Virus record (IMG/VR): IMGVR_UViG_3300033145_000223
Location: 1-45,524 of that record
Source of the DNA: a virus
Reading direction: 5' to 3' (one strand)
DNA length: 45,524 nucleotides
Shown here: piece by piece, positions 17,026 through 24,324 of the stretch
How the letters are laid out: each line of letters opens with the position of its first letter
How positions within the stretch are numbered: the first letter of the stretch is position 1
Made by a program: the position numbers and the translations under genes
Notes under the pieces: model-generated
The model's database searches: none
Told to the model about the DNA's origin: nothing
The model's input: the letters and a program-made list of their open reading frames with translations, nothing else

Positions 17026-17602
17026 CGTCACCCCCCTCGTCGTCGCCGTCCGTGGTCAGGGCATCGCCGTCAAGGGGACTTTCCTCGTCGTCGCGGAGCA
17101 TGTCAATCGCTTGACTATCCCTTGCTACTTGAAATACCGGCTGTACCGATTTGGCGATGTCGATAACAGTGTCGGGTATATCGACTTTTTTGAATTTGGC
17201 CTCATCTTTGCTTACTCGGTTTTTTTCAGCCCATTCAGAAGGACTCATTCCCTGCACGTCGTCGTCGCCTCGCAACACGTCGCCCATTGCCTCCGAAGGT
17301 CCGACCGCGCCTGATTTCTCGATCTTGACCGTCTTGCGCGTTCTTTTCTTCGGCTCGAACGCCATGAACACCTTCTTCAGCGGGGTATCGGCAAGCTCGA
17401 TATGCTGATTCTCCTTGCAGTCATTCTTGACCCGGACACCCTGAAGCGACATCCCGACAGCCAACACCGTCTGCACAATACGCGCCCGGTCCTGGTCGTA
17501 CAGCTTACCACAGCGCTTCCGGTCGAACAGGAATAGACCCTGCCCGCCCTTTTCAGATATTGCGATTGCCTCTGCCTCGATTTCTGTGATTAGCTTACTC
17601 AT
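17012..17602 (-). CDS. unknown protein with acidic tail
   Basis: 196 residues from ATG 17602 behind GGAGG. A compact N-terminal part (1-80; LITEIEAEAIAISEKGGQGL, then RARIVQTVLAVG) is followed by a basic patch KKRTRKTVKIEK and a long charged region ending in an Asp/Glu/Gly-rich tail. Acidic tails of this type occur in nucleic-acid-binding or mimicry proteins. Function not recognised. Confidence 0.6.
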   Translation of the reverse strand: MSKLITEIEAEAIAISEKGGQGLFLFDRKRCGKLYDQDRARIVQTVLAVGMSLQGVRVKNDCKENQHIELADTPLKKVFMAFEPKKRTRKTVKIEKSGAVGPSEAMGDVLRGDDDVQGMSPSEWAEKNRVSKDEAKFKKVDIPDTVIDIAKSVQPVFQVARDSQAIDMLRDDEESPLDGDALTTDGDDEGGDDGEN

Positions 17603-17990
17603 TTGCTGCCTCCGTTTCTGTTGTGGATTCTGGCCATATCTCCTTGATTGTATTCTCGATGTATTGAATGTCAATCATCTTGAGCTTCGTCCCACTGGCA
17701 TCGACCTCTCGCCACCCCCCCCTGTGGATTGCTAATAACAATCGCAGAACTCTCGCCTCCTCGTTTATATCCTGCCTCGACTTGAAATCGACAGGAACGT
17801 CTATTTCGTGGAGAACAGTATTACCGCGAAGAGTCTGGAATATCACATTGTCTTCACCGCACACCACCTGATAACCGCGTACATCCGTAACGATCTCCCT
17901 GATTTTCTCAAGAGATATAGTCTCGCATCCAGCAGCTATTTTCCAGATCATCCCGAAACAATCGACGATTATCGCCTCGCCATTTTTCAT
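17595..17990 (-). CDS. unknown protein
   Basis: 131 residues from ATG 17990, reached through the GGAGGCGTGATG junction that recurs in this operon (GTG 17993 is also possible). The protein starts with beta strands (EAIIVDCFGMIWKI) and has a later helix EEARVLRLLLAI followed by HRGGWREVD. It may be a small alpha/beta domain. No family recognised. Confidence 0.55.
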   Translation of the reverse strand: MKNGEAIIVDCFGMIWKIAAGCETISLEKIREIVTDVRGYQVVCGEDNVIFQTLRGNTVLHEIDVPVDFKSRQDINEEARVLRLLLAIHRGGWREVDASGTKLKMIDIQYIENTIKEIWPESTTETEAANE

Positions 17991-18235
17991 CACGCCTCCC
18001 GTCTAAAGAATCGCTTGATCCGTTGCCACAACGACAGCGACACGCGCGGCTTCACAACCTTGTAAATCCCGTCATCGGCCCCGCAACCTGTGGTGAGAAC
18101 GCTATCGCCAATCGGGACAGGGATGCCGTCTATGATCTGCCCCATATCCCGCTTGACCTGCTCGACCGTCATGCCAAGACTTTGAGCGTAAACCTCAAGG
18201 TCGTGATCGATGTCGTCCTGTGTCGGTATGCTCAT
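17990..18235 (-). CDS. unknown protein with basic C-terminal helix
   Basis: 81 residues from ATG 18235. The C-terminus LWQRIKRFFRREA is a basic amphipathic helix almost the same as the end of the protein encoded at 20071-20406 (PWQRIKAFIRRMF), although the two are otherwise different. The N-terminal part has a short helical segment TVEQVKRDMGQI. Membrane or nucleic-acid contact by the terminal helix is possible. Confidence 0.55.
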   Translation of the reverse strand: MSIPTQDDIDHDLEVYAQSLGMTVEQVKRDMGQIIDGIPVPIGDSVLTTGCGADDGIYKVVKPRVSLSLWQRIKRFFRREA

Positions 18236-18762
18236 CACGCCTCCTCGTATTCAAAAGCCAACATCACCTCTTTTATTAAAACGCCTTCGGTGTCCTCCCG
18301 CGCATTAGCTTTAATCAATTCAGGATATACCCGCAGAAATATATCCATGAAAAAGTCCATGTCAATCTCGATTATGTGCTTGAACGCCGATGATATTTCA
18401 TCCCGCCACATACTTTCAATCTTATCGAACTGCTCTGGTGTCGGTTTATCAGGTAAGTCGGATAGCGCATAAGATGCCCGGACACATATCGCCTTGAGGT
18501 AATCCTTGTCTACCCTCAACGTGTTGTCGTCGGAAGTCTCAATACCATCACCCGGAATAAGAGACATATCCACAATCATCTTGACCTTGATTACGTTGAC
18601 AAGTTTCAAGAAGAACCCTCCGTCAGGCGTCCACTCCTGATTGTCTTCTATCCCGATTATCGTGTTGGACTCCGCGTGATAATTGTTGTTAAGCCACCCC
18701 TCAAACTGCTCTTTCGCACTCGTGTCGCCGTCCTGAAATGTCTCTGTGTGGTATTTTAGCAT
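18235..18762 (-). CDS. unknown protein
   Basis: 175 residues; ATG 18762 fits GGAGGCGTG better than the in-frame GTG 18765. The sequence is acidic with aromatic-rich helices (WRDEISSAFKHII, DMDFFMDIFLRVYPEL) and a beta-rich middle. It overlaps both neighbours by a single base. No known domain seen. Confidence 0.55.
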   Translation of the reverse strand: MLKYHTETFQDGDTSAKEQFEGWLNNNYHAESNTIIGIEDNQEWTPDGGFFLKLVNVIKVKMIVDMSLIPGDGIETSDDNTLRVDKDYLKAICVRASYALSDLPDKPTPEQFDKIESMWRDEISSAFKHIIEIDMDFFMDIFLRVYPELIKANAREDTEGVLIKEVMLAFEYEEA

Positions 18763-18923
18763 CACGCCTCCGTTTCAACATACGACAATATCTTGAGTTT
18801 CGTTACGCCAGTGCCGCCACACATCGCGCAAGGAACAGCGGCGCTATGCCCTTCTGGTGCATAGATTGGTGCCATGCATGTGCCCTTGCAAGACGGGCAT
18901 TCTACCGTCAAGATTCCTTTCAT
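18762..18923 (-). CDS. small DnaJ-type zinc-knuckle protein
   Basis: 53 residues, ATG 18923, directly after TerS, with GGAGGCGTGAT upstream. CPSCKGTC and CAMCGGTG are two CxxCxG knuckles about 21 residues apart, matching half of a DnaJ zinc domain. Function unknown; one of several such genes in this phage. Confidence 0.65.
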   Translation of the reverse strand: MKGILTVECPSCKGTCMAPIYAPEGHSAAVPCAMCGGTGVTKLKILSYVETEA

Positions 18924-18924
18924 A

Positions 18925-19404
18925 TCACGCCTCCGTTTCTATCTCTCCGCTGAACACCTTGCAAACATGCTCCACTGCATCCCTCAAGATATTCTCGATT
19001 TCAAACGACTCCTTGCCGACAAGACGCACTGCATACACACGCGGAATCGACAGCAACTCGCTCTTGACAAAGTGAATCTTCTGGATTTGCTTCTCCTGAC
19101 ACTCCGCGACATCGTGCAAGCTGCCCTCGCGGATTTTCCGCTCTTGCTTTAATTTCTCAAGTTTCTCCTGCTTGAGTTTGAAGTCGATGTCCTCAAGGTC
19201 TTTTGACTTCTGCGTTTTCGGGCGACCGGGCTTGAGACTCCTGCCCTCACTGTTGAGATACTCCCTGACCTCGTCCTCGTTGTACTTGTGCGGTTTCCCG
19301 TTCGAGCACGGGCAACCATCTTTACCAAGACGATACGCAGTCTGGATGTTGATATGGAATATCTCGGCTATCTTCTTTGCTGTTAGATTGCGTTTATTAG
19401 CCAC
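18925..19404 (-). CDS. terminase small subunit (Nu1-like)
   Basis: 159 residues from GTG 19404. The N-terminus is a MerR/Nu1-like winged helix: LTAKKIAEIFHINIQTAYRLG, then HKYNEDEVREYLNS. A basic linker (GRPKTQKSK) and a long charged helix (KLKQEKLEKLKQERKIREG) follow, as in lambda-type small terminases, where this helix mediates dimerisation, and a C-terminal part would contact TerL. It is 4.3 kb upstream of TerL, whereas the two are usually adjacent. It should bind the packaging site, probably close to its own gene. Confidence 0.8.
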   Translation of the reverse strand: MANKRNLTAKKIAEIFHINIQTAYRLGKDGCPCSNGKPHKYNEDEVREYLNSEGRSLKPGRPKTQKSKDLEDIDFKLKQEKLEKLKQERKIREGSLHDVAECQEKQIQKIHFVKSELLSIPRVYAVRLVGKESFEIENILRDAVEHVCKVFSGEIETEA

Positions 19405-19451
19405 GAATTATTGTATGTCCTTTGCTTGTGTATAGTTACGATTTTGCGAAA

Positions 19452-19760
19452 TTAAAAAACGCGAAAACGCCGGGCATCGGCATCCGTACTCCTTCCGAAA
19501 CCCCACGGAGTACCTTTGAACACTACGTCCCACGCCCTACCCCTACCCATCCTTTGTAGCCCGTAGGCGGGTTTCAGGGCGTGCCCGTGGAAAGTATGCG
19601 GACTGTACGCCCGTTGCCTTGCTGTTTTCATGTCCATTTTGTCATCCAATCCTTTCCGCCGTGGGCGTGCTTTCGATGGGGCTATCCTTCCCGCCTCCCG
19701 CGTGGGTTTGGTGGGTGCAAGACGCGGGTATAGACGGGGCGTGGGTTTGTGGCCTGTCAT
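19452..19760 (-). CDS. doubtful proline/arginine-rich reading frame
   Basis: An open frame of 102 residues starts inside the stop of the preceding gene (ATGA overlap). The product is rich in Pro, Arg, Lys and Ala, has no recognisable fold, and its DNA is full of repeated GC-rich motifs, so it may be a by-product of a packaging or regulatory site. I keep it with low confidence. Confidence 0.3.
   Translation of the reverse strand: MTGHKPTPRLYPRLAPTKPTREAGRIAPSKARPRRKGLDDKMDMKTARQRAYSPHTFHGHALKPAYGLQRMGRGRAWDVVFKGTPWGFGRSTDADARRFRVF
19527..19749. promoter_or_regulatory. GC-rich repeat cluster upstream of TerS (candidate packaging site)
   Basis: GCGTGGGTTTG occurs twice in direct orientation (19700-19710, 19739-19749). 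Related GGGCGTG or CCACGCCC words occur around 19527-19540, 19573-19590 and 19664-19670, some inverted. Small terminases of this type bind repeated sites near their own gene, so a cos or pac function is plausible. No cleavage site can be proven from sequence. Confidence 0.35.
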
Positions 19761-20071
19761 TCTGACACGACCTTCCCCGTTCCCTTACACGCTTTGCATG
19801 GCGTGGTATGAAACTCAATGAAGTTGTCTCTTATTATAAGATTGCCGAGGGTGTAACCCCCATCGTTCCACACCCTGCCTTCCCCGCCGCACTCCGCACA
19901 GTCCTTCACCTCTACAGCCCTGCCCTCGTCCTTCTCTGCCTCCTCCTGACACGTCGAGCACAGCTTGCCGTGGTAGCAGTGACGGCACATAGCATCACCA
20001 CATTTAGAGCAGTGAATATGGTTCATCGTGTTCACGGCTATTTCACAGTCCATACATCTGTAAGTTCCCAT
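19757..20071 (-). CDS. multi-zinc-finger protein (B-box-like plus DnaJ-like knuckles)
   Basis: 104 residues; ATG 20071 follows AAGGAGG and overlaps the previous stop. The first half has paired cysteine/histidine motifs (CMDC, HCSKCGDAMC, CRHC, CSTC) like a cross-brace or B-box arrangement. The second half has CAECGGEG and CKACKGTG, a DnaJ-type zinc pair. Up to three or four zinc ions could bind. A nucleic acid or protein adaptor is likely but the target is not known. Confidence 0.65.
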   Translation of the reverse strand: MGTYRCMDCEIAVNTMNHIHCSKCGDAMCRHCYHGKLCSTCQEEAEKDEGRAVEVKDCAECGGEGRVWNDGGYTLGNLIIRDNFIEFHTTPCKACKGTGKVVSE

Positions 20072-20406
20072 CAGAACATCCTCCTTATAAACGCCTTGAT
20101 TCGTTGCCACGGTGTGGCTGTGACTGCCTCGTCGTTATCTACGATGACAGTTCCCAACGCCAGCCGTGTTTGGTGGTATGGTCCGTAGGCATCGAGTGGG
20201 CCTCCTGGATGTTTCCTTTTCCACTCGGCGTCTCTGGCGCGTTCCTCCGGCGATTGGTCCACCAGCCCTATCCCGGCTTGCCAACTTTCAACCCTCTCGT
20301 CATACTCACTCTTGCTTAACCGTGAGCCACAGCTTGCCGGATTGTGTTTGTTCCACGCGCAACTCTCGTCATCATTCATCCAGATACAGTCGCTGCAATA
20401 TAACAT
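20071..20406 (-). CDS. cysteine-containing unknown protein with basic C-terminal helix
   Basis: 111 residues from ATG 20406 behind AAGGAGGG. The N-terminus has CSDC, then C.W and a further CGSR, four cysteines suited to one metal site; residues about 54-72 are charged and contain PEERARDAEWKRKHPGGP. The last residues, PWQRIKAFIRRMF, form a basic amphipathic helix also found at the end of the 17990-18235 product. Function not recognised. Confidence 0.6.
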   Translation of the reverse strand: MLYCSDCIWMNDDESCAWNKHNPASCGSRLSKSEYDERVESWQAGIGLVDQSPEERARDAEWKRKHPGGPLDAYGPYHQTRLALGTVIVDNDEAVTATPWQRIKAFIRRMF

Positions 20407-21041
20407 CAGAACAGCCCTCCTTGCGTTTCAGTTTCTCCCCACGGCCTGATCGTGACCACGGCCCTGTACTTGGCCTTATCCGGCTCGTGATGCTTGTTTA
20501 ATGTGAGCGACCATATCCACTTGTCGGCTTTATCTTCGTCCGGCATCAGGGCATCGAACAGGGCATCCATGAGAAGTTTCTCGCATGATGCTATGTCGCT
20601 GCCGTGTACAGGGCTTGCCGCCTTTGCTGTCTTTGTGTCCCATGCTGCGTATACGGTGAGAGATACCTGATAGCGGCGTGGTTTGAGGCGTTGAGTGCCT
20701 ATGTGTTGCACTACAAACTCCTTGTACTTCTTTGCTACAGGCGTCAATCGCCTCATCACGTACTGCTCTCCCATGTGCCCGAGCATCCCCTTTGCCGCTG
20801 TCTTACGCCTTAATATCTGATCGAAGTACGCATTATTCGATGTCGGCGGCTTGCCGAGGATGGTAAAGGTGAGGGGGTCGTCGAGATCATGGATGCTTGG
20901 CATGTGTGGCATGAACACCTTGAGATTCATCGAGTGGGTTGTCTTTGCTTTGGCGATTGAACCGTCCTGGTATTTGATCTCGTAGCCCTCGGGCGTTCTC
21001 CTGACCTTGACTCCGTTGTTCTGCGTTATCCAGTCGCTCAT
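20406..21041 (-). CDS. RusA-like Holliday junction resolvase
   Basis: 211 residues. From about residue 56 the sequence follows the RusA family: FTILGKPPTSNNAY, a basic stretch, VSLTVYAAWD, then an acidic helix region SDIASCEKLLMDALFDAL and PDEDKADKW.W. RusA enzymes are dimers that cut four-way junctions using Asp residues; here the classical D.DN signature is replaced by SDIAS, so the exact catalytic set should be verified. The first ~50 residues are an extension. Gene order after DnaB agrees with a role in resolving replication or recombination intermediates before packaging. Confidence 0.65.
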   Translation of the reverse strand: MSDWITQNNGVKVRRTPEGYEIKYQDGSIAKAKTTHSMNLKVFMPHMPSIHDLDDPLTFTILGKPPTSNNAYFDQILRRKTAAKGMLGHMGEQYVMRRLTPVAKKYKEFVVQHIGTQRLKPRRYQVSLTVYAAWDTKTAKAASPVHGSDIASCEKLLMDALFDALMPDEDKADKWIWSLTLNKHHEPDKAKYRAVVTIRPWGETETQGGLF

Positions 21042-21250
21042 GGCCTACTCTCCCATTTCGTCTTTCCGTTACAATGAGGACATCTGACAGGATCATCTAA
21101 TGACCATCCGATTTTGATTGCGTGTTCTTTCATTTCGTCCCACGAATCTATCCACGATTTACGGGCTGCCGTTACGCTCAACTTCAAAGGTGTGGTAGTG
21201 CACCCCTCACGCTCACAGGTAAGTACGATTTTCCGTGTGTACTTAATCAT
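21038..21250 (-). CDS. small zinc-binding protein
   Basis: 70 residues, ATG 21250 behind GGAGAACGC. CEREGC near residue 13 and CPHCNGKTKW near residue 57 provide four cysteines for one zinc site, with helices containing KSWIDSWDEMKEHAIK between them. It overlaps the DnaB stop and the RusA start, so it belongs to the replication operon. Function unknown. Confidence 0.6.
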   Translation of the reverse strand: MIKYTRKIVLTCEREGCTTTPLKLSVTAARKSWIDSWDEMKEHAIKIGWSLDDPVRCPHCNGKTKWESRP

Positions 21251-22581
21251 GCGTTCTCCAGTTCCCTTACTCTGTCGGGGTCGAATCGGGTGTGATGTGG
21301 TGTAAACAATAACGGACAGCTTCCTGTTGGGCCATGCCTCTGCTTGGCTATAATAAGTTCTGCTCTGCCGTCATCCTCCACTTTTTGAGTGTACCAATGC
21401 TTTCGCCACAAAAGCATTATCAGGTCAGCATCTGCCTCAAGTGCCCCTGATTCCCGAAGGTCTGATAATCGCGGTCTGTGGTCTGGACGCTTCTCAAGGT
21501 CTCTGTTGAGTTGTGCGAGTGCAAAGACGGGTATATCCATTTCCTTCGCCAACGCCTTGAGTGAGTGTGATATGTGGGCTATTTCCTGCTCTCTGTTGCT
21601 ACATCGCTTACCGGGGTGTAGGAGTTGCAAATAGTCCACAAAGACGGCCTTGAGGTCATGATTGATTGCTATTCTCCTGACCTTTGCCCGGAGCGTCTGC
21701 ATGTTCATGGTAGCGGCGTCATCGAGGAAAAACTGTGACTTCTCAAATACGTTCATGGCATCGAATATGCGATTATGTTCCTCGTTGGTGAAATGCTTAC
21801 CTGGTCTTATTTTGCTGACGTTGACTTGCGCGCGTGCCGCCATGAGGTTCATGCTTATTCGCGCCGCCCTGACTTCAAGGGAGAAGAACGCTACAGCATG
21901 ACCTTCGGCTGCTATTTCATCAGCCCAATTGAGTGCGAGAGATGTCTTGCCCTGTGATGGTCGTGCGGCAAGAATTATTAAATCACCCTTTTGAAATCCG
22001 CGCGTCTTTTTGTTTAACCGTGTGAATCGCGTGGTGAGACCTTGAGATTTGCCCTGCTCTGCATCCTCGATTTCCTTGTTGTACAAATCGAGAAGGTCTC
22101 CGATGTCGTATGACGTTCTTGCAAGCTCGTCGGCTTGAATGTCTGCGAGTTCCTTGCCTATACCGCTGATAATATCGTTTGGTTCCGTGCCGTTCTGGTG
22201 GATAGTCTCGATGCCCTTGTAGCAGGCGTGCAGCGTTTTCCGAAGTCTGGATTTATCTGATATAACTTGTGCATAATAATCATGGCTTGCTGCCGTGGGC
22301 ACTATGTCTGTTAATTTGACAAGATATTCGCCACCGCCGATTTTTTCAAGTTTTCCCGATGGTCTCGTGTGGTCGAGAATGCTAACGGTGTCTATAGGCT
22401 TATTTTTGTGGAGTAGTTCGAGCATCGTCTTGAATAGGAGCGCGTGTGACTGCCTGTAAAAGTCTTCTGGTTTCACCTTATCTTGAGCGTAGAGAATGAC
22501 CTCGTTCTCAAGAAGGATCGCTCCGAGAAGTGCTTGCTCTGCCTCGATGTTATGCGGTGGCACTCTGTCTGTCGGGTTCAT
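21247..22581 (-). CDS. dnaB: replicative DNA helicase, DnaB family
   Basis: 444 residues, the normal DnaB length. The N-terminal domain begins PPHNIEAEQALLGAILLE, the usual start of the family, followed by FYRQSHALLFKTM. The RecA-like core has GFQKGDLIILAARPSQGKTS (Walker A at 206-214), FFSLEV, then AVFVDYLQLL (Walker B) and DLRESGALEADADLIMLL with the arginine-finger area near the C-terminus. It forms a hexamer that unwinds DNA at the fork. The gene directly upstream encodes a probable initiator that would load it. Start ATG 22581 has AAGGCG. Confidence 0.95.
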   Translation of the reverse strand: MNPTDRVPPHNIEAEQALLGAILLENEVILYAQDKVKPEDFYRQSHALLFKTMLELLHKNKPIDTVSILDHTRPSGKLEKIGGGEYLVKLTDIVPTAASHDYYAQVISDKSRLRKTLHACYKGIETIHQNGTEPNDIISGIGKELADIQADELARTSYDIGDLLDLYNKEIEDAEQGKSQGLTTRFTRLNKKTRGFQKGDLIILAARPSQGKTSLALNWADEIAAEGHAVAFFSLEVRAARISMNLMAARAQVNVSKIRPGKHFTNEEHNRIFDAMNVFEKSQFFLDDAATMNMQTLRAKVRRIAINHDLKAVFVDYLQLLHPGKRCSNREQEIAHISHSLKALAKEMDIPVFALAQLNRDLEKRPDHRPRLSDLRESGALEADADLIMLLWRKHWYTQKVEDDGRAELIIAKQRHGPTGSCPLLFTPHHTRFDPDRVRELENA

Positions 22582-22584
22582 AGT

Positions 22585-23592
22585 CTACGCCTTTGTAATT
22601 AGACCACGCTTTTTCATTTCTTCATAAATAGGCGTTATAATGCTCGTCATCGCTGCTTTCCTGGTCAATGGAGAGTTTTTCCATTTATCATTGATTCTTG
22701 ATGTTACAAGGCTTTTAATCTCATCATATAACGCCTTGTTATCGCGCTTTAGGTTTTCAATATCACCTCGCTCTCTTTCGCATCTTTCCTCGTTGGCTTG
22801 ATAGTCGCGCTCCCACTTTTCATCGTTCACTCTTCGTCTCGCAGTCACCTCGTCAGCACTATCGGGGAGTTTTGGTTTATATCCGTCAACCTTGTATTCT
22901 TTAGCAATCCCGTTGAATGTCTGCCATGTTTTGCCCTCCTGACACGTTGACATTACCCTGAGCGCATATTCTATCCCGTGCGTTGATATAAACCTTCTCA
23001 TTTGCAGGAGTCTTCGTGGTGACTTCCTTTCCCCGTCATGTTGACAAGCACGATCCGTAATTTCTACCGCAACAGCTTCTTGCCCTTCTGTCAAATTAAC
23101 ACCCGCATCAGCTTTTTTGTCTTTTTTGCCAGGGTGTATGCAGGGTGTATTAAAGGGTGTATTCACGCGCGATACATTACTTATATGGACAATGGTGTCC
23201 AAATGTCCAGACATTTTGTCTAAAAGTCCAGACATTTTGTCCACGAGATTAGACAGCTTGTCTATACTTTTATTGTCTTTTGTCTCTTCTTTTGTCCTAT
23301 CTTTTTTGCCCTTTTTCATGACGTCCGTGATCGTCTTTGTGAGCGATATGGACATCTTTTTCCCTTTTCCAGAATCCTTTATTATGAGGTCTTTTTTGAT
23401 AAATTTGCTTATATGACGGTAGATTGTTTTCTCCGAAATACCGCACATTTCTGCGAGGGTCGATGCCGATACTGTCGTCTTTTTCTCGCTCCCACATTTC
23501 CTCATTATGGCGAGGAGTGTCTTGGTTTCTCCTCCTTTTATGTTCTTGTTCTCGATAATGTCGTGTGGTATCTGCTCGAATGATTTAGCCAT
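22585..23592 (-). CDS. replication initiator-like protein with winged helix
   Basis: 335 residues; ATG 23592 follows AAGG and the previous stop. Residues 1-75 form a winged helix typical of phage initiators (FEQIPHDIIENKNIKGGETK, then STLAEMCGISEKTIYRHI). A Lys/Ser-rich linker contains the near repeat DKLSNLVDKMSGLLDKMSGH. The C-terminal half has a DnaD/O-like helical pattern around WQTFNGIAKEYK and a highly charged helix. It lies just upstream of DnaB, like lambda O before P, and just downstream of the iteron-like array at 24.0-24.6 kb, which it may bind. Function is inferred from fold pattern and position. Confidence 0.65.
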   Translation of the reverse strand: MAKSFEQIPHDIIENKNIKGGETKTLLAIMRKCGSEKKTTVSASTLAEMCGISEKTIYRHISKFIKKDLIIKDSGKGKKMSISLTKTITDVMKKGKKDRTKEETKDNKSIDKLSNLVDKMSGLLDKMSGHLDTIVHISNVSRVNTPFNTPCIHPGKKDKKADAGVNLTEGQEAVAVEITDRACQHDGERKSPRRLLQMRRFISTHGIEYALRVMSTCQEGKTWQTFNGIAKEYKVDGYKPKLPDSADEVTARRRVNDEKWERDYQANEERCERERGDIENLKRDNKALYDEIKSLVTSRINDKWKNSPLTRKAAMTSIITPIYEEMKKRGLITKA

Positions 23593-23593
23593 A

Positions 23594-23803
23594 TTACACC
23601 TTTTCCCGTAACAAGCAGACAGCAATTTCCCGAACTGCCTTTAACAAATGGACGTGGCAGTCTACAACGCACGATACGGTCAACCCTGAAGCTTCAGCAA
23701 TAGCGGCGAAGTCCTCGTCGGTCAACCTCGCATTTTCCCTTGTACCCATATACTCCGCCATCGCAACCACACACATTATCGTGCCTTTTTTTATGCTGTC
23801 CAT
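23594..23803 (-). CDS. small unknown protein at head of replication operon
   Basis: 69 residues, ATG 23803 with a weak GGTTGTTGAG site. Two helices (RLTDEDFAAIAEASGL and VHLLKAVREIAVCLL) suggest a compact DNA- or protein-binding domain; four Cys and His residues occur but not in a clear metal pattern. It is the first gene after a terminator-bearing leader, so its expression depends on read-through. Confidence 0.55.
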   Translation of the reverse strand: MDSIKKGTIMCVVAMAEYMGTRENARLTDEDFAAIAEASGLTVSCVVDCHVHLLKAVREIAVCLLREKV

Positions 23804-23825
23804 CTCAACAACCTTTCAACCGACA

Positions 23826-23870
23826 TAAAAAAACCCCTGAGCGCACCGAGCGAAGGCAGAACTCAAGGGT
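23826..23870. terminator. intrinsic terminator before the replication operon
   Basis: On the minus strand ACCCTTGAG pairs with CTCAGGGGT (one U-G pair) and is followed by TTTTTTT. On the plus strand a T-rich stretch also follows, so it could work both ways. It lies between the strong promoter at 23947-23974 and gene 23594-23803. Confidence 0.85.
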
Positions 23871-23940
23871 TTTATTTATGCCGGAATAATCCAGCGGGAC
23901 TCTTTTTGTGTTCGCTCGATACATTGCTTCTGCCTTTCCG
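23826..23940 (-). ncRNA. candidate terminated leader RNA / attenuator
   Basis: A transcript from the promoter at 23947-23974 would start near 23940 and end at the terminator after about 115 bases. Its 5' part contains AAGGCAGAA and CGAGCGAA, which are exactly complementary to TTCTGCCTT and TTCGCTCG in the terminator loop. Pairing of the two could prevent or delay formation of the hairpin, as in attenuators. A primer RNA or small regulatory RNA is the alternative. No ORF of note lies in it. Confidence 0.5.
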
Positions 23941-23946
23941 CTCCTC

Positions 23947-23974
23947 ATTATACAGCCCGCCTTTTCAATGTCAA
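23947..23974 (-). promoter_or_regulatory. consensus sigma70-type promoter
   Basis: TTGACA (23974-23969) and TATAAT (23952-23947) both match the consensus completely, with a 16-base spacer. It is the strongest promoter I see in the window and fires into a short leader with a terminator and then the replication genes. Confidence 0.85.
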
Positions 23975-23999
23975 GAAAAATCTTGGAATTATTTCTTCA

Positions 24000-24233
24000 C
24001 CAAACGAGATTTCGTTCCAAAACGATTGACGCCATTCGCAAAACGAAGTTCTGTTTCAAACCCGCCGACGCCATTCGCCTAAATGAATTTCATTCTAAAA
24101 CCATCGACGCTATTCACGAGAACGATTTTCGTTTCAAAACAGTTGACGGCAATCACCAAACGAGTTTTCATTTCAAAACGTTTTCGACCATTCACCAAAA
24201 CGATTTTTGTTTCAAAACGTTTTGCGTAATAAG
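24000..24233. repeat. 39-bp tandem repeat array, block 1 (6 units)
   Basis: Six contiguous 39-base units without spacers. The consensus on the plus strand contains CCAAAACGA, TTTCGTTTCAAAAC, then GACGCCATTCA. The unit includes AAACGA...TCGTTT inverted bases, and some copies contain the palindrome CAAAACGTTTTG. The period of 13 codons keeps a frame open on the plus strand, but there is no convincing start site and block 2 shifts frame. The block lies just upstream of a consensus promoter and of initiator and helicase genes, as origin iterons often do. Confidence 0.85.
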
Positions 24234-24324
24234 TGCCACCGGAACCGCCATATACCTACGTTCCGTGGCCCCTACCTTCGATATGCCATGTTTCGGGCCT
24301 CCAGATCGCCGTCGAGACCATTCG

